This document shows, piece after piece, positions 8,658-15,564 of a stretch of DNA of 64,000 bases. The notes below the pieces were generated by a model. That model searched no databases, was not told where the DNA came from, and saw nothing but the letters and a program-made list of their open reading frames with translations. The DNA comes from Candidatus Faecousia excrementipullorum (GTDB taxonomy: Bacteria; Bacillota; Clostridia; Oscillospirales; Oscillospiraceae). The DNA lies in contig DVGG01000046.1 of assembly GCA_018712825.1 (NCBI GenBank), forward strand, positions 1 to 64,000. The letters are read 5' to 3'. The position numbers and the translations under genes are program-made. Each line of letters starts with the position of its first letter. Position 1 is the stretch's first letter.

Positions 8658-9560
8658 ATGGAATTTCGCTCTGTGTTCATTGCCAACCCTGCCCAGCTCT
8701 CCGTCCGTAGAGGGCAGTTGGTAATCCGCCAGGAGGGGGAGTACACCCTGCCCATGGAGGACCTGTCCGCCCTGGTGCTGGAGTCCCGGGCGGTATCCCT
8801 TTCCGCCGCCGCCCTCCAGGAGCTGGCAGACCAGGGGGTTACGGTGTACCTGTGCGATGAGACCCATATGCCTGCCGCCCTGGTGCTCCCCATGAACCGC
8901 CATAGCCGCCAGCGAAAGCTCCTGCAGGACCAGATAGACCTGTCCAAGCCCACCCAGAAGCGGCTGTGGCAAGGGGTGGTCACTGCCAAAATCGCCAACC
9001 AGGCCCGGTGTCTGAAGCTGCTGGGCCGCCGGGAGGGGGCGGATCTGGCCTTTGTGGCGACCCAGGTTCGCTCCGGGGACCCGGACAACCTGGAGGCGGC
9101 GGCAGCTGCCGCCTATTTCCCGGCCCTCTTCGGCCCGGGCTTTACCCGGGGAGAGGAGTGTCTTGCCAATGCCGCCCTGAACTATGGCTATGCCATTCTC
9201 CGGGGGGCGGTGGCCCGGAACCTGGTGATTCACGGCCTGGAGCCCTGCCTGGGGATTTTCCACCGCAGCCAGTTAAACCAGTTTAACCTGGCGGATGACC
9301 TGATGGAGCCCTACCGCCCCCTGGTTGACCTGTATGTTGCCTCCCACCTTCCAGACTGGGAGGGAGAAACCCTCACCCCCAGGGTTAAGCAGCAGCTGGT
9401 CCAGCTGATGAACTACCTGGTGGAGCAGGGTGGGCATCGTTACCGGGCCATCTCCGCCATTGGCCGCATGGCGGAGAGCTTCAGCCGGATTGTCCAGGGG
9501 GAGAGGGAGAGCCTGGAACTGCCGGCCCTTCTTCCCCTCCAGCCTTATACCTATGAGTAG
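8658..9560 (+). CDS. cas1: CRISPR integrase Cas1
   Basis: 300-aa Cas1, the metal-dependent integrase that with Cas2 inserts new spacers. Type II hallmarks are the N-terminal beta-rich dimerisation domain and the alpha-helical catalytic part with LNYGYAILRG, then HGLEPCLGIFH and NLADDLMEPYRPLVD, which hold the conserved His and acidic metal ligands. It starts 15 bp after cas9 behind an AGGGGGAGGG-type ribosome site and overlaps cas2 by 8 bp. No truncation or loss of active-site motifs was seen, so the adaptation module looks functional. Confidence 0.97.
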   Translation: MEFRSVFIANPAQLSVRRGQLVIRQEGEYTLPMEDLSALVLESRAVSLSAAALQELADQGVTVYLCDETHMPAALVLPMNRHSRQRKLLQDQIDLSKPTQKRLWQGVVTAKIANQARCLKLLGRREGADLAFVATQVRSGDPDNLEAAAAAAYFPALFGPGFTRGEECLANAALNYGYAILRGAVARNLVIHGLEPCLGIFHRSQLNQFNLADDLMEPYRPLVDLYVASHLPDWEGETLTPRVKQQLVQLMNYLVEQGGHRYRAISAIGRMAESFSRIVQGERESLELPALLPLQPYTYE

Positions 9561-9873
9561 GCTTATGCGGATTCTGGTGTTTTTCGACCTCCCGGTGAAA
9601 ACCAAAGACCAGCGGCGGGCGGCCACCCGCTTCCGGAATTTTCTCCTGGGAGACGGCTACCATATGGTTCAATACTCCGTCTATGCCCGGGTGTGCAGCG
9701 GCATGGATGCGGTGGCGGTGCACAAAAACCGCCTGGCGCTGGCGGTCCCCCGCCGGGGAGCGGTGCGGGTGCTGGTGATTACGGAGAAGCAGTACACCCA
9801 CCTGGATATCCTCCTGGGGGAGCCTACCCCCTATGACGCCCCCCAGCAGGACAAAGACCTGATGGTTTTTTGA
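9553..9873 (+). CDS. cas2: CRISPR-associated Cas2
   Basis: 106-aa ferredoxin-fold protein that forms the Cas1-Cas2 integration complex. The N-terminal beta strand is MRILVFFDLPV with the conserved Asp, followed by TKDQRRAATRFRNFL and a GYHMVQYSVYAR segment. I chose the start at 9553, overlapping the cas1 stop (ATGAGTAG). ATG 9565 is an alternative and would begin directly at the conserved strand. Longer upstream frame is antisense to nothing and lies within cas1, so it is not used. It is the last cas gene: no csn2 or cas4 follows, which fixes subtype II-C. Confidence 0.95.
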   Translation: MSRLMRILVFFDLPVKTKDQRRAATRFRNFLLGDGYHMVQYSVYARVCSGMDAVAVHKNRLALAVPRRGAVRVLVITEKQYTHLDILLGEPTPYDAPQQDKDLMVF

Positions 9874-9914
9874 AAAAAACTCCTCTTCTCAGGTAAAATC
9901 CCCATGAGAAAAGA

Positions 9915-9958
9915 AAAACCCTGAAGCCTCTGTTTATCAGAAGCTTCAGGGTTTTCTC
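9915..9958. terminator. Bidirectional terminator between cas2 and the CRISPR array
   Basis: Perfect 13-bp stem AAAACCCTGAAGC (9915-9927) / GCTTCAGGGTTTT (9943-9955) with A-tract and T-tract ends on both sides. It can end the cas mRNA on the plus strand and crRNA precursors running leftwards on the minus strand. Confidence 0.85.
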
Positions 9959-10024
9959 ACTTTTTCTGCTTTTCCCAGAAGTGTATCCGGAAAAAGTTGG
10001 CTTTTTGGCAGTTTCCCAAAGTCT
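9959..10024. other. Putative CRISPR leader
   Basis: 66-bp AT-rich stretch with T-tracts between the terminator and the first repeat. It abuts the end of the array that has perfect repeats, opposite the degenerate terminal repeat, so by position it should be the spacer-acquisition end. No coding frame is seen. Confidence 0.55.
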
Positions 10025-11316
10025 ATTATACCACAACAAGAAACATTAGGGAACTACAACTTTGTTTTTCAATAATGTGCTGTACTGCCAATTATACCAC
10101 AACAAGAAACATTAGGGAACTACAACCTTGCTGTAAGGGATAACCTCTCCCGGTTCATTATACCACAACAAGAAACATTAGGGAACTACAACCATCACCA
10201 CTTCCACCGGCTACACCTTTGGATTATACCACAACAAGAAACATTAGGGAACTACAACCGAGCCGACATACACGCGCTCGCAGATGTCATTATACCACAA
10301 CAAGAAACATTAGGGAACTACAACGCGAACAAGGACGAAAACTACCTTGACACAATTATACCACAACAAGAAACATTAGGGAACTACAACCAGCCCCCTG
10401 CCTCTGGGGAGTCAGCAGCTATTATACCACAACAAGAAACATTAGGGAACTACAACATGGTGGGTATGGAGGTGTTCGACCTTGCGATTATACCACAACA
10501 AGAAACATTAGGGAACTACAACCTGGAATACCACGACAGCTTTAAGAGATTGATTATACCACAACAAGAAACATTAGGGAACTACAACAGATGGTTTCAG
10601 ACATAGCAAAGCGCACATTATTATACCACAACAAGAAACATTAGGGAACTACAACACCAAATGTCGGGGACTTTCTGGCCCATTTATTATACCACAACAA
10701 GAAACATTAGGGAACTACAACAACGATTTCAGCCGGGACATTGACTCGAAAATTATACCACAACAAGAAACATTAGGGAACTACAACTGAACACCTGTAC
10801 AACGGCGATTTTTCGCAATTATACCACAACAAGAAACACTAGGGAACTACAACGATTTTCTTATCTATGCCGTCTGGTTCCTGATTATACCACAACAAGA
10901 AACATTAGGGAACTACAACTTTCTTGAGGGCGGTCGTTCTCTTCCATCCATTATACCACAACAAGAAACATTAGGGAACTACAACTTGCTTCCCATGCTC
11001 TATCAGAGCCACCGTATTATACCACAACAAGAAACATTAGGGAACTACAACAGAAAAGTCGATTACCCGCCGCTCCCGTTCAATTATACCACAACAAGAA
11101 ACATTAGGGAACTACAACCCTGAAGTACCTGGTTCTGCTGTTCCTTATATTATACCACAACAAGAAACATTAGGGAACTACAACTGAAAATGACTGGTTA
11201 AACCATAATGGCCGATTATACCACAACAAGAAACATTAGGGAAATACAACTCCTGCGTAGATATTGTTAGGCTGGCTGCTATTATACCACAACAAGAACC
11301 ATCAGGAAATCCTTTT
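10025..11316 (-). CRISPR. Type II-C CRISPR array: 20 repeats, 19 spacers
   Basis: Repeats are 36 bp. On the plus strand they start ATTATACCACAACAAG and end GGGAACTACAAC; on the crRNA (minus) strand they start GTTGTAGTTCCC and end TGTGGTATAAT. Period is 66 bp. Seventeen spacers are 30 bp; those at 10589-10619 and 11052-11082 are 31 bp. Repeats start at 10025, 10091, 10157, 10223, 10289, 10355, 10421, 10487, 10553, 10620, 10686, 10752, 10818, 10884, 10950, 11016, 11083, 11149, 11215 and 11281. The 10818 repeat has one T-to-C change, the 11215 repeat one C-to-A change, and the 11281 repeat is degenerate. crRNA orientation (minus) follows from complementarity to the tracrRNA and from the GTTGTAG start typical of type II repeats. 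Each repeat ends with an extended -10 on the minus strand. Confidence 0.98.
11281..11316 (-). repeat. Degenerate terminal CRISPR repeat keeping its promoter half
   Basis: The first 18 plus-strand bases (ATTATACCACAACAAGAA) are identical to the other repeats; the remaining 18 are largely diverged. On the crRNA strand the preserved part is the 3' half containing TGGTATAAT, which would drive transcription of the last spacer (11251-11280). The lost half is the crRNA 5' tracrRNA-pairing end, not needed here because no spacer lies further upstream. Confidence 0.85.
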
Positions 11317-11381
11317 TTTCGCTTGGTCACAAATTATCTACATTTTTCTGCTACCATACCCTCATAAAGGAGCGTGATTCC

Positions 11382-11879
11382 ATGAGATATGCAGTTGTGT
11401 TTGCCAGCATGACGGGAAATACCCGGCTTTTGGCGGAACGAATGAAAGAAATGCTGCCCCGGGAGCAGCTGATCTACTGGGGAGAACCGGCGGAGCCGGC
11501 CCGGGAGGCGGATGTTTTGTTCGTTGGCTCCTGGACGGATAAGGGGACCTGCTGTCCGGCCATCGGAGATTTTCTTCGGAGCCTGGAAAATAAAAAGGTG
11601 TTCCTCTTCGGCACCGCCGGATTTGGGGGAGCCCAGGCTTATTTTGACCAGATTGCTGGACGGATGGGGGAGAACCTGGGGGAAAGCAATACCCTTCTGG
11701 GCCATTTCCTGTGCCAGGGGAAAATGCCCCAAAGTGTCCGGGCCCGGTATGAGGCCATGGAGCAAAACGAGAGAACCAAAGCCATGCTTCAAAACTTCGA
11801 TGCCGCCCTGTCCCATCCGGATGAGGCGGATTTGCAGGCCCTGGAACAGGCGGTTTCCCGGTGCCTCACCCAGCTTTGA
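11382..11879 (+). CDS. Flavodoxin-like protein (possibly BilS-like)
   Basis: 165-aa single-domain flavodoxin-fold protein, presumably a cytoplasmic FMN electron carrier. The N-terminal FASMTGNTRLLAERM is the phosphate-binding loop for FMN, followed by DVLFVGSWTDKG and KVFLFGTAGFGG loops that would contact the isoalloxazine ring. Length and C-terminal helical tail resemble the flavodoxin family that includes BilS, the partner of bilirubin reductase BilR in gut Firmicutes. No bilR-like reductase is adjacent, so a bilirubin role is only a possibility. It is a single gene between the CRISPR array and the cobalamin riboswitch, with ribosome site AAAGGAG and its own terminator. Confidence 0.8.
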   Translation: MRYAVVFASMTGNTRLLAERMKEMLPREQLIYWGEPAEPAREADVLFVGSWTDKGTCCPAIGDFLRSLENKKVFLFGTAGFGGAQAYFDQIAGRMGENLGESNTLLGHFLCQGKMPQSVRARYEAMEQNERTKAMLQNFDAALSHPDEADLQALEQAVSRCLTQL

Positions 11880-11883
11880 CACC

Positions 11884-11917
11884 TTCCCCCGGGGCTTACG
11901 CTCCGGGGGAACTTTGT
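11884..11917 (+). terminator. Probable terminator of the flavodoxin-like gene
   Basis: 12-bp GC-rich stem TTCCCCCGGGGC / GCTCCGGGGGAA (one G-U pair) with a short loop, starting 5 bp after the stop codon. The following CTTTGTCGTT is only a weak T-tract. Confidence 0.6.
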
Positions 11918-11939
11918 CGTTCAGGTGCAGACCAAGGAA

Positions 11940-11968
11940 TTGACTTTCCATGAAATTTGTGATAAAAT
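11940..11968 (+). promoter_or_regulatory. Promoter of the corrin/tetrapyrrole operon
   Basis: TTGACT (11940-11945), 17-bp spacer, then TAAAAT (11963-11968) with an upstream TG (extended -10). Its predicted start near 11975 is just before the first paired base of the cobalamin aptamer. Confidence 0.85.
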
Positions 11969-11978
11969 GACAAAAATT

Positions 11979-12130
11979 CGTTGCAGTGCATAGGGAGCTA
12001 TGCCGGGAATACGGTGCAAATCCGTAACAGTCACGCTGCTGTAAGGCGGACGAAAGCCAGATTGCCACTGGGAAACCCCTGGGAAGGCAGGCAAGTAGGA
12101 GGAAGCCAAGTCAGAATACCGACTGCAACG
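11979..12130 (+). promoter_or_regulatory. Cobalamin riboswitch aptamer
   Basis: The closing stem P1 is CGTTGCAGT (11979-11987) with ACTGCAACG (12122-12130). Inside are the conserved GGTGCAAATCCG and CAGTCACGCTGCTGTAA core segments and the B12 box (AAGCCAAGTCAGAATACC, about 12103-12120). The family binds cobalamins and shuts off downstream corrin genes. It lies directly upstream of cobU and is followed by a terminator hairpin, so the operon should be repressed by end product at the transcription level. Confidence 0.95.
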
Positions 12131-12131
12131 C

Positions 12132-12213
12132 CAGATGGACAAAATCCTTTCGGCGAAAAAGGATATCTGACCAAAAGAACCCTGTGTGGGGATAGTATAT
12201 CTTTGCCTTTTTT
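12132..12213 (+). promoter_or_regulatory. Riboswitch expression platform region
   Basis: Contains a nested hairpin, CAGAT/ATCTG outside ATCCTTT/AAAGGAT (12132-12170), without a T-tract, then a linker with ATATC repeats that could pair alternatively with the terminator arms. The exact antiterminator could not be resolved by eye. Confidence 0.45.
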
Positions 12214-12253
12214 GCCTTTGTAGATTTTTTATCTATAAAGGCTTTTTATTTTG
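12214..12253 (+). terminator. Regulated terminator of the cobalamin riboswitch
   Basis: 12-bp stem GCCTTTGTAGAT / ATCTATAAAGGC (12214-12225, 12231-12242; one G-U pair), T-rich loop, then TTTTTATTTTG. It ends about 20 bp before the cobU start, so it acts on transcription rather than by hiding the ribosome site. Confidence 0.88.
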
Positions 12254-12272
12254 CTTGCAGGTGGTGAAAGCC

Positions 12273-12827
12273 GTGAAAATACTGGTAACCGGAGGCTCTG
12301 CCAGCGGAAAGTCCGCTGTGGCGGAGGAGCTTTGTGTAAAGCTGGGAAAGCAAACGGCTTATATTGCCACCATGCAGCCCTTTGGAAAGGATGCCGCCTA
12401 CCGGATAGACCGGCACCGGAAGCTCCGGGCAGGGAAGGGCTTTCTCACGGTGGAGCAGTACACGGATATTTCCAAGGCAGCGAACAAGCTGGGGAGTCAG
12501 GCGGACACCCTGCTGATTGAATGCCTCTCCAACCTCTGCGCCAACGAGATTTTCTCCCCGGAGGGAGCAGGGCAGGAGGCGGAGCACCGGATTGCCCAGG
12601 GGATTGCGGCTTTGGGGGAACGGTATGAAAATGTGATTGTGGTGACCAACGAAATTTTCTCCGACGGAATCGCCTACCCCCGGGAGACGATGGAGTACTT
12701 CCAAACCCTGGGCAGGCTCAATGCCCGGCTGGCCCGGTGGGCAGACGGCGTGGTGGAGGTGTTCTGCGGAATTCCTCTGTACCGGAAAGACCCGGAGAAC
12801 CGGGTGAAAGGATGTATGGAAACATGA
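12273..12827 (+). CDS. cobU: Adenosylcobinamide kinase / adenosylcobinamide-phosphate guanylyltransferase
   Basis: 184-aa bifunctional enzyme that phosphorylates adenosylcobinamide and converts it to AdoCbi-GDP in nucleotide-loop assembly. The P-loop GGSASGKSAVAEE is at the N-terminus. ATMQPFGKDAAYRIDRHR carries the conserved RI..HR guanylylation region, then come LLIECLSNL and VVTNEIFSDGIAYPRE, and GRLNARLARWADGVVEV at the C-terminus. I use GTG 12273, with AGGTGG 8 bp upstream; an in-frame ATG at 12186 would put translation through the riboswitch terminator and adds a non-conserved leader. First gene of the riboswitch-controlled operon; its stop overlaps cobS by 4 bp. Confidence 0.95.
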   Translation: MKILVTGGSASGKSAVAEELCVKLGKQTAYIATMQPFGKDAAYRIDRHRKLRAGKGFLTVEQYTDISKAANKLGSQADTLLIECLSNLCANEIFSPEGAGQEAEHRIAQGIAALGERYENVIVVTNEIFSDGIAYPRETMEYFQTLGRLNARLARWADGVVEVFCGIPLYRKDPENRVKGCMET

Positions 12828-13588
12828 AAAAAATCCTCAGCAGCTTTGCCATTTGCTTTTCTACCTATTCCCGGATTCCCATGCCCCACGTATCCTGGGA
12901 AGCCTCCAATATGGGCTATATTTTCACCTTTTTCCCTCTGGTGGGGCTGGTAGTTGGAGCAGTGCAGCTGCTCTGGCTTTGGTTTGCTCAGAACTTTGCC
13001 ATCAACACCCTTTTGTACGCCGTGGCAGCCACGGTGATTCCCATTCTCATTACCGGAGGCATCCACTTAGACGGCTACATGGATACCTGCGACGCCCTCT
13101 TTTCCTACGGCGACCGGGAAAAGAAGCTGCAAATTATGAAAGACCCCAACGCCGGTGCCTTTGCGGTAATCTACTGCGGCGTGTACCTGCTTCTGACGGT
13201 GGGGCTGTTTTCCCAGCTGTACGGCGCTGCCGATTGGAAAACCATGGCATTTCTGGGACTGGGGTATCTTCTCAGCCGGAGCATCAGCGGCTCCTTTGTG
13301 GTGCGGATGACCTGTGCCAAAAATTCCGGCCTTGCTTATCTGTTTCATAACGGCGCCGACCGGAAATTCTCCCAGGCAGCCCTGACGGTGTGGGCGCTCC
13401 TGCTTCTTGCAGCCCTGTTCCTTTTGTGCTGGCAGCGGGCGCTTTTGACTCTGGTGCTGCTGGCCCTGTGGATTTTTTGGTTTGCCCACATGGCCAGGAA
13501 GCAGTTCGGAGGCATTACCGGGGATCTGGCAGGCTTTGCCCTGGAAATTTCCGAGCTTCTCATTCTGCTTGCCACGGTAATTTTGTAA
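12824..13588 (+). CDS. cobS: Adenosylcobinamide-GDP ribazoletransferase (cobalamin synthase)
   Basis: 254-aa integral membrane enzyme that joins AdoCbi-GDP and alpha-ribazole(-5'-phosphate). The signature GGIHLDGYMDTCDALFS appears near residue 80 with the acidic metal-binding residues, followed by KDPNAGAFAVI and several hydrophobic helices (about six). ATG 12824 overlaps the cobU stop (ATGA). ATG 12812 is in frame and would add MYGN; it lacks a better-spaced ribosome site. Family members are about 250 aa, which fits 12824. Confidence 0.94.
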   Translation: MKKILSSFAICFSTYSRIPMPHVSWEASNMGYIFTFFPLVGLVVGAVQLLWLWFAQNFAINTLLYAVAATVIPILITGGIHLDGYMDTCDALFSYGDREKKLQIMKDPNAGAFAVIYCGVYLLLTVGLFSQLYGAADWKTMAFLGLGYLLSRSISGSFVVRMTCAKNSGLAYLFHNGADRKFSQAALTVWALLLLAALFLLCWQRALLTLVLLALWIFWFAHMARKQFGGITGDLAGFALEISELLILLATVIL

Positions 13589-13604
13589 AAAGAGGGGAAA
13601 GACT

Positions 13605-13988
13605 TTGACCATACTGATTGTTGGCGGTGCCTGCCAGGGAAAACGAGAATATGCCCAAAAAGCCTTTGGCCTGAATGAAAGGGAAATCCTGCCCTGGAAT
13701 GAAGAGCGGGAAGAAGCTTCCTGCATTGCAGACCTGCACCTGCGGGTTCGTGCCTGTCTGGAGAAGGGACTGACCCAGCAGGAGGTTCTGGAGAAGCTGC
13801 TGCCTTTTTGCCGGGGAAAAATCGTCCTTTGTGATGATATTTTCTGCGGCGTGGTGCCCCTGGATGCGCTGGAGCGGCAGTGGCGGGAGGTCACCGGACG
13901 GCTTTTGTGCAGGCTTGCTCAGGAGGCGGATTCGGTCATTCGGATGCAGTGCGGTCTGCCCCAGGCAATCAAGGGGGAACTGCCATGA
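13605..13988 (+). CDS. Short CobU-like protein
   Basis: 127-aa protein in the CobU family region. It opens with a P-loop-like GGACQGKREYA, where the residue after the Lys is Arg instead of Ser/Thr. It ends with DDIFCGVVPLDALERQWREV followed by GRLLCRLAQEADSVIRM, which matches the NEvGxGivP and GRLNQxLA..AD segments of CobU. The CobU middle, including the His that accepts GMP, is absent. Start is TTG (13605) with AGGGGA about 7 bp upstream; no better start exists. It sits between cobS and cobC, 16 bp after cobS and overlapping cobC by 4 bp. With a full cobU in the same operon it is unlikely to be a redundant copy. A regulatory, scaffolding or kinase-only role is possible; function unknown. Confidence 0.8.
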   Translation: MTILIVGGACQGKREYAQKAFGLNEREILPWNEEREEASCIADLHLRVRACLEKGLTQQEVLEKLLPFCRGKIVLCDDIFCGVVPLDALERQWREVTGRLLCRLAQEADSVIRMQCGLPQAIKGELP

Positions 13989-14581
13989 AGAAAATTCTTT
14001 TGATTCGCCACGGAAAAACCCAGGGCAATCTGGAGCGGCGATACATCGGAAGAACCGACGAGCCTCTGTGTGAGGCTGGTCGGGCTGCCCTGGAAGGACG
14101 TTCCTATCCTGCCTGTGATATCCTCCTTTCCAGCCCCATGGTGCGGTGCCTGGAAACCGGAGAGATTCTCTATCCCGGAAAACAGCCGGAGATTGTCCCG
14201 GATTTGCGGGAGTGCGACTTTGGCAGCTTCGAGGGAAAGACCTATGCGGAGCTTTGCACCGACCCGGACTATCAGCGGTTTTTGGACAGTAACGGCACCG
14301 GGGAGATTCCCCAAGGAGAATCTGCTGCCCGGTTCCGGGAGCGGTGCCTCCAGGGCTTCCGGCAGGTGCTGGAGATTCTGGACAAGTCCCAATGGCAGAC
14401 CGCAGCGGTAATTTGCCACGGCGGCACCATCATGTCGGTGCTGGATGCCTATGACCCGGAGCACCTGGGCTTTTACCAGTACCAGGTGGAAAACGGCGGC
14501 GGCTACCTGGGATATTATGAGGAAGAGAATCACCGCTTTTCCCAGTGGGAAAAGCTTTCCGGAAAGAGAGAAGCAACATGA
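13985..14581 (+). CDS. cobC: Histidine phosphatase, probable alpha-ribazole-5'-phosphate phosphatase
   Basis: 198-aa phosphoglycerate-mutase-like histidine phosphatase. The catalytic LIRHGKTQGN motif holds the phospho-accepting His near residue 8. The supporting motifs are SSPMVRCLETG, RECDFGSFEGKTY and the distal ICHGGTIMSVL. The fold is shared with many phosphatases; the CobC assignment rests on position between cobU/cobS and cbiB. It would dephosphorylate alpha-ribazole phosphate or cobalamin-5'-phosphate. ATG overlaps the upstream stop (ATGA), and its stop overlaps cbiB the same way. Confidence 0.88.
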   Translation: MKKILLIRHGKTQGNLERRYIGRTDEPLCEAGRAALEGRSYPACDILLSSPMVRCLETGEILYPGKQPEIVPDLRECDFGSFEGKTYAELCTDPDYQRFLDSNGTGEIPQGESAARFRERCLQGFRQVLEILDKSQWQTAAVICHGGTIMSVLDAYDPEHLGFYQYQVENGGGYLGYYEEENHRFSQWEKLSGKREAT

Positions 14582-15549
14582 CAATGGCAGTAATTTTGGC
14601 GGCGGCCTTTCTAATGGACGCTGTTTTTGGCGACCCTTACTGGATTCCCCATCCCATCTGCCTCATTGGAAAGCTGATTTCCCGGGGGGAGAAGCTGCTG
14701 CGAAAGCTCTCCTGTAAAACCCAAAGAAGCCAGTTCTGGTGCGGCGCCCTGCTGACGGTTTGCTGCGTGGTTGTGTGCTTTTTGGTACCCTTTGGAATTT
14801 TGTGGCTCCTGGGGAAGATTCATTGGGGCCTGGCGTTGGCGGCAGAAATCTGGTTTTGCTTTCAGATTTTTGCAGCCCACTCCCTGAAAAAAGAGAGCAT
14901 GAAGGTGATGTACCCCCTGGAAAAAGGGGATTTGCCCCAGGCCAGAAAGTACCTTTCTTACATCGTAGGCCGGGACACCCAGGCCTTGTCCCAGGAAGGG
15001 GTTGCCAAAGGCGCCGTGGAAACTGTGGCGGAAAATACCACCGATGGGGTGATTGCACCCCTGCTTTATATGGCCATCGGCGGGGCACCCCTGGCCTTTG
15101 CCTATAAGGCGGTGAACACCCTGGATTCCATGATTGGCTATAAAAATGACAAATACCTGTACTTTGGCCGTTTCGCCGCAAAGAACGACGATGTGTGGAA
15201 CTATATCCCCGCCCGACTCACCGCTGGGCTCATGATTCTTTCCGCATTCTTGCTGGGCTATGACGGAAAAGGAGCCATCCGGATTTACCGCCGGGACCGG
15301 AGAAAGCACGCCAGCCCCAACAGCGCCCAGACGGAAAGCGTGTGCGCCGGGGCCCTGGGCCTGCAGCTGGCAGGGGACGCCTCCTATTTTGGGAAGGTTC
15401 ATCATAAGCCCACCATCGGCGACCCGGTTCGCCCCATCGAACCCCGGGACATTGCCCGGGCCAACCGGCTGATGTACGCCACCTCTGTCCTGGGGGTAAT
15501 CCTGGCGGTGGTTGTCCACCTGGCTTTGTGGTATTTTCTTTTCCGGTAA
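14578..15549 (+). CDS. cbiB: Adenosylcobinamide-phosphate synthase CbiB
   Basis: 323-aa membrane protein attaching (R)-1-aminopropan-2-ol phosphate to adenosylcobyric acid. Start MTMAVILAAAFLMDAVFGDP with the conserved DxxxGDP...HP opening, followed by hydrophobic helices. The family signature is ETVAENTTDGVIAPL, then KAVNTLDSMIGYKNDKY and GRFAAKNDDVWNYIPARL. The product of the nearby CobD is its substrate. ATG 14578 overlaps the cobC stop; the further upstream in-frame ATG lies within cobC. Confidence 0.95.
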   Translation: MTMAVILAAAFLMDAVFGDPYWIPHPICLIGKLISRGEKLLRKLSCKTQRSQFWCGALLTVCCVVVCFLVPFGILWLLGKIHWGLALAAEIWFCFQIFAAHSLKKESMKVMYPLEKGDLPQARKYLSYIVGRDTQALSQEGVAKGAVETVAENTTDGVIAPLLYMAIGGAPLAFAYKAVNTLDSMIGYKNDKYLYFGRFAAKNDDVWNYIPARLTAGLMILSAFLLGYDGKGAIRIYRRDRRKHASPNSAQTESVCAGALGLQLAGDASYFGKVHHKPTIGDPVRPIEPRDIARANRLMYATSVLGVILAVVVHLALWYFLFR

Positions 15550-15564
15550 AAAAGGAGAAAACAG

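Noticed and set aside
6453-9263. Very long minus-strand open frame (over 900 codons) opposite cas9 and cas1
   Set aside because: Entirely antisense to cas9/cas1, whose catalytic motifs are intact; no domain and no start context.
9874-10024. A csn2, cas4 or other fourth cas gene between cas2 and the array
   Set aside because: The 150 bp contain only a terminator and AT-rich leader, with no ORF of sufficient length.
11382-11879. Naming the flavodoxin-like gene bilS outright
   Set aside because: The sequence fits the broad flavodoxin family and no bilR reductase is adjacent, so only a BilS-like possibility is noted.
12186-12272. cobU start at ATG 12186
   Set aside because: It would read through the riboswitch terminator and adds a hydrophobic leader not found before the GGSASGKS P-loop; GTG 12273 fits the ribosome site.
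13880-13984. Longer N-terminus for cobC starting at 13880
   Set aside because: It lies in another frame of the short CobU-like gene and precedes the conserved KKILLIRHGKT start; ATG 13985 gives the normal family N-terminus.
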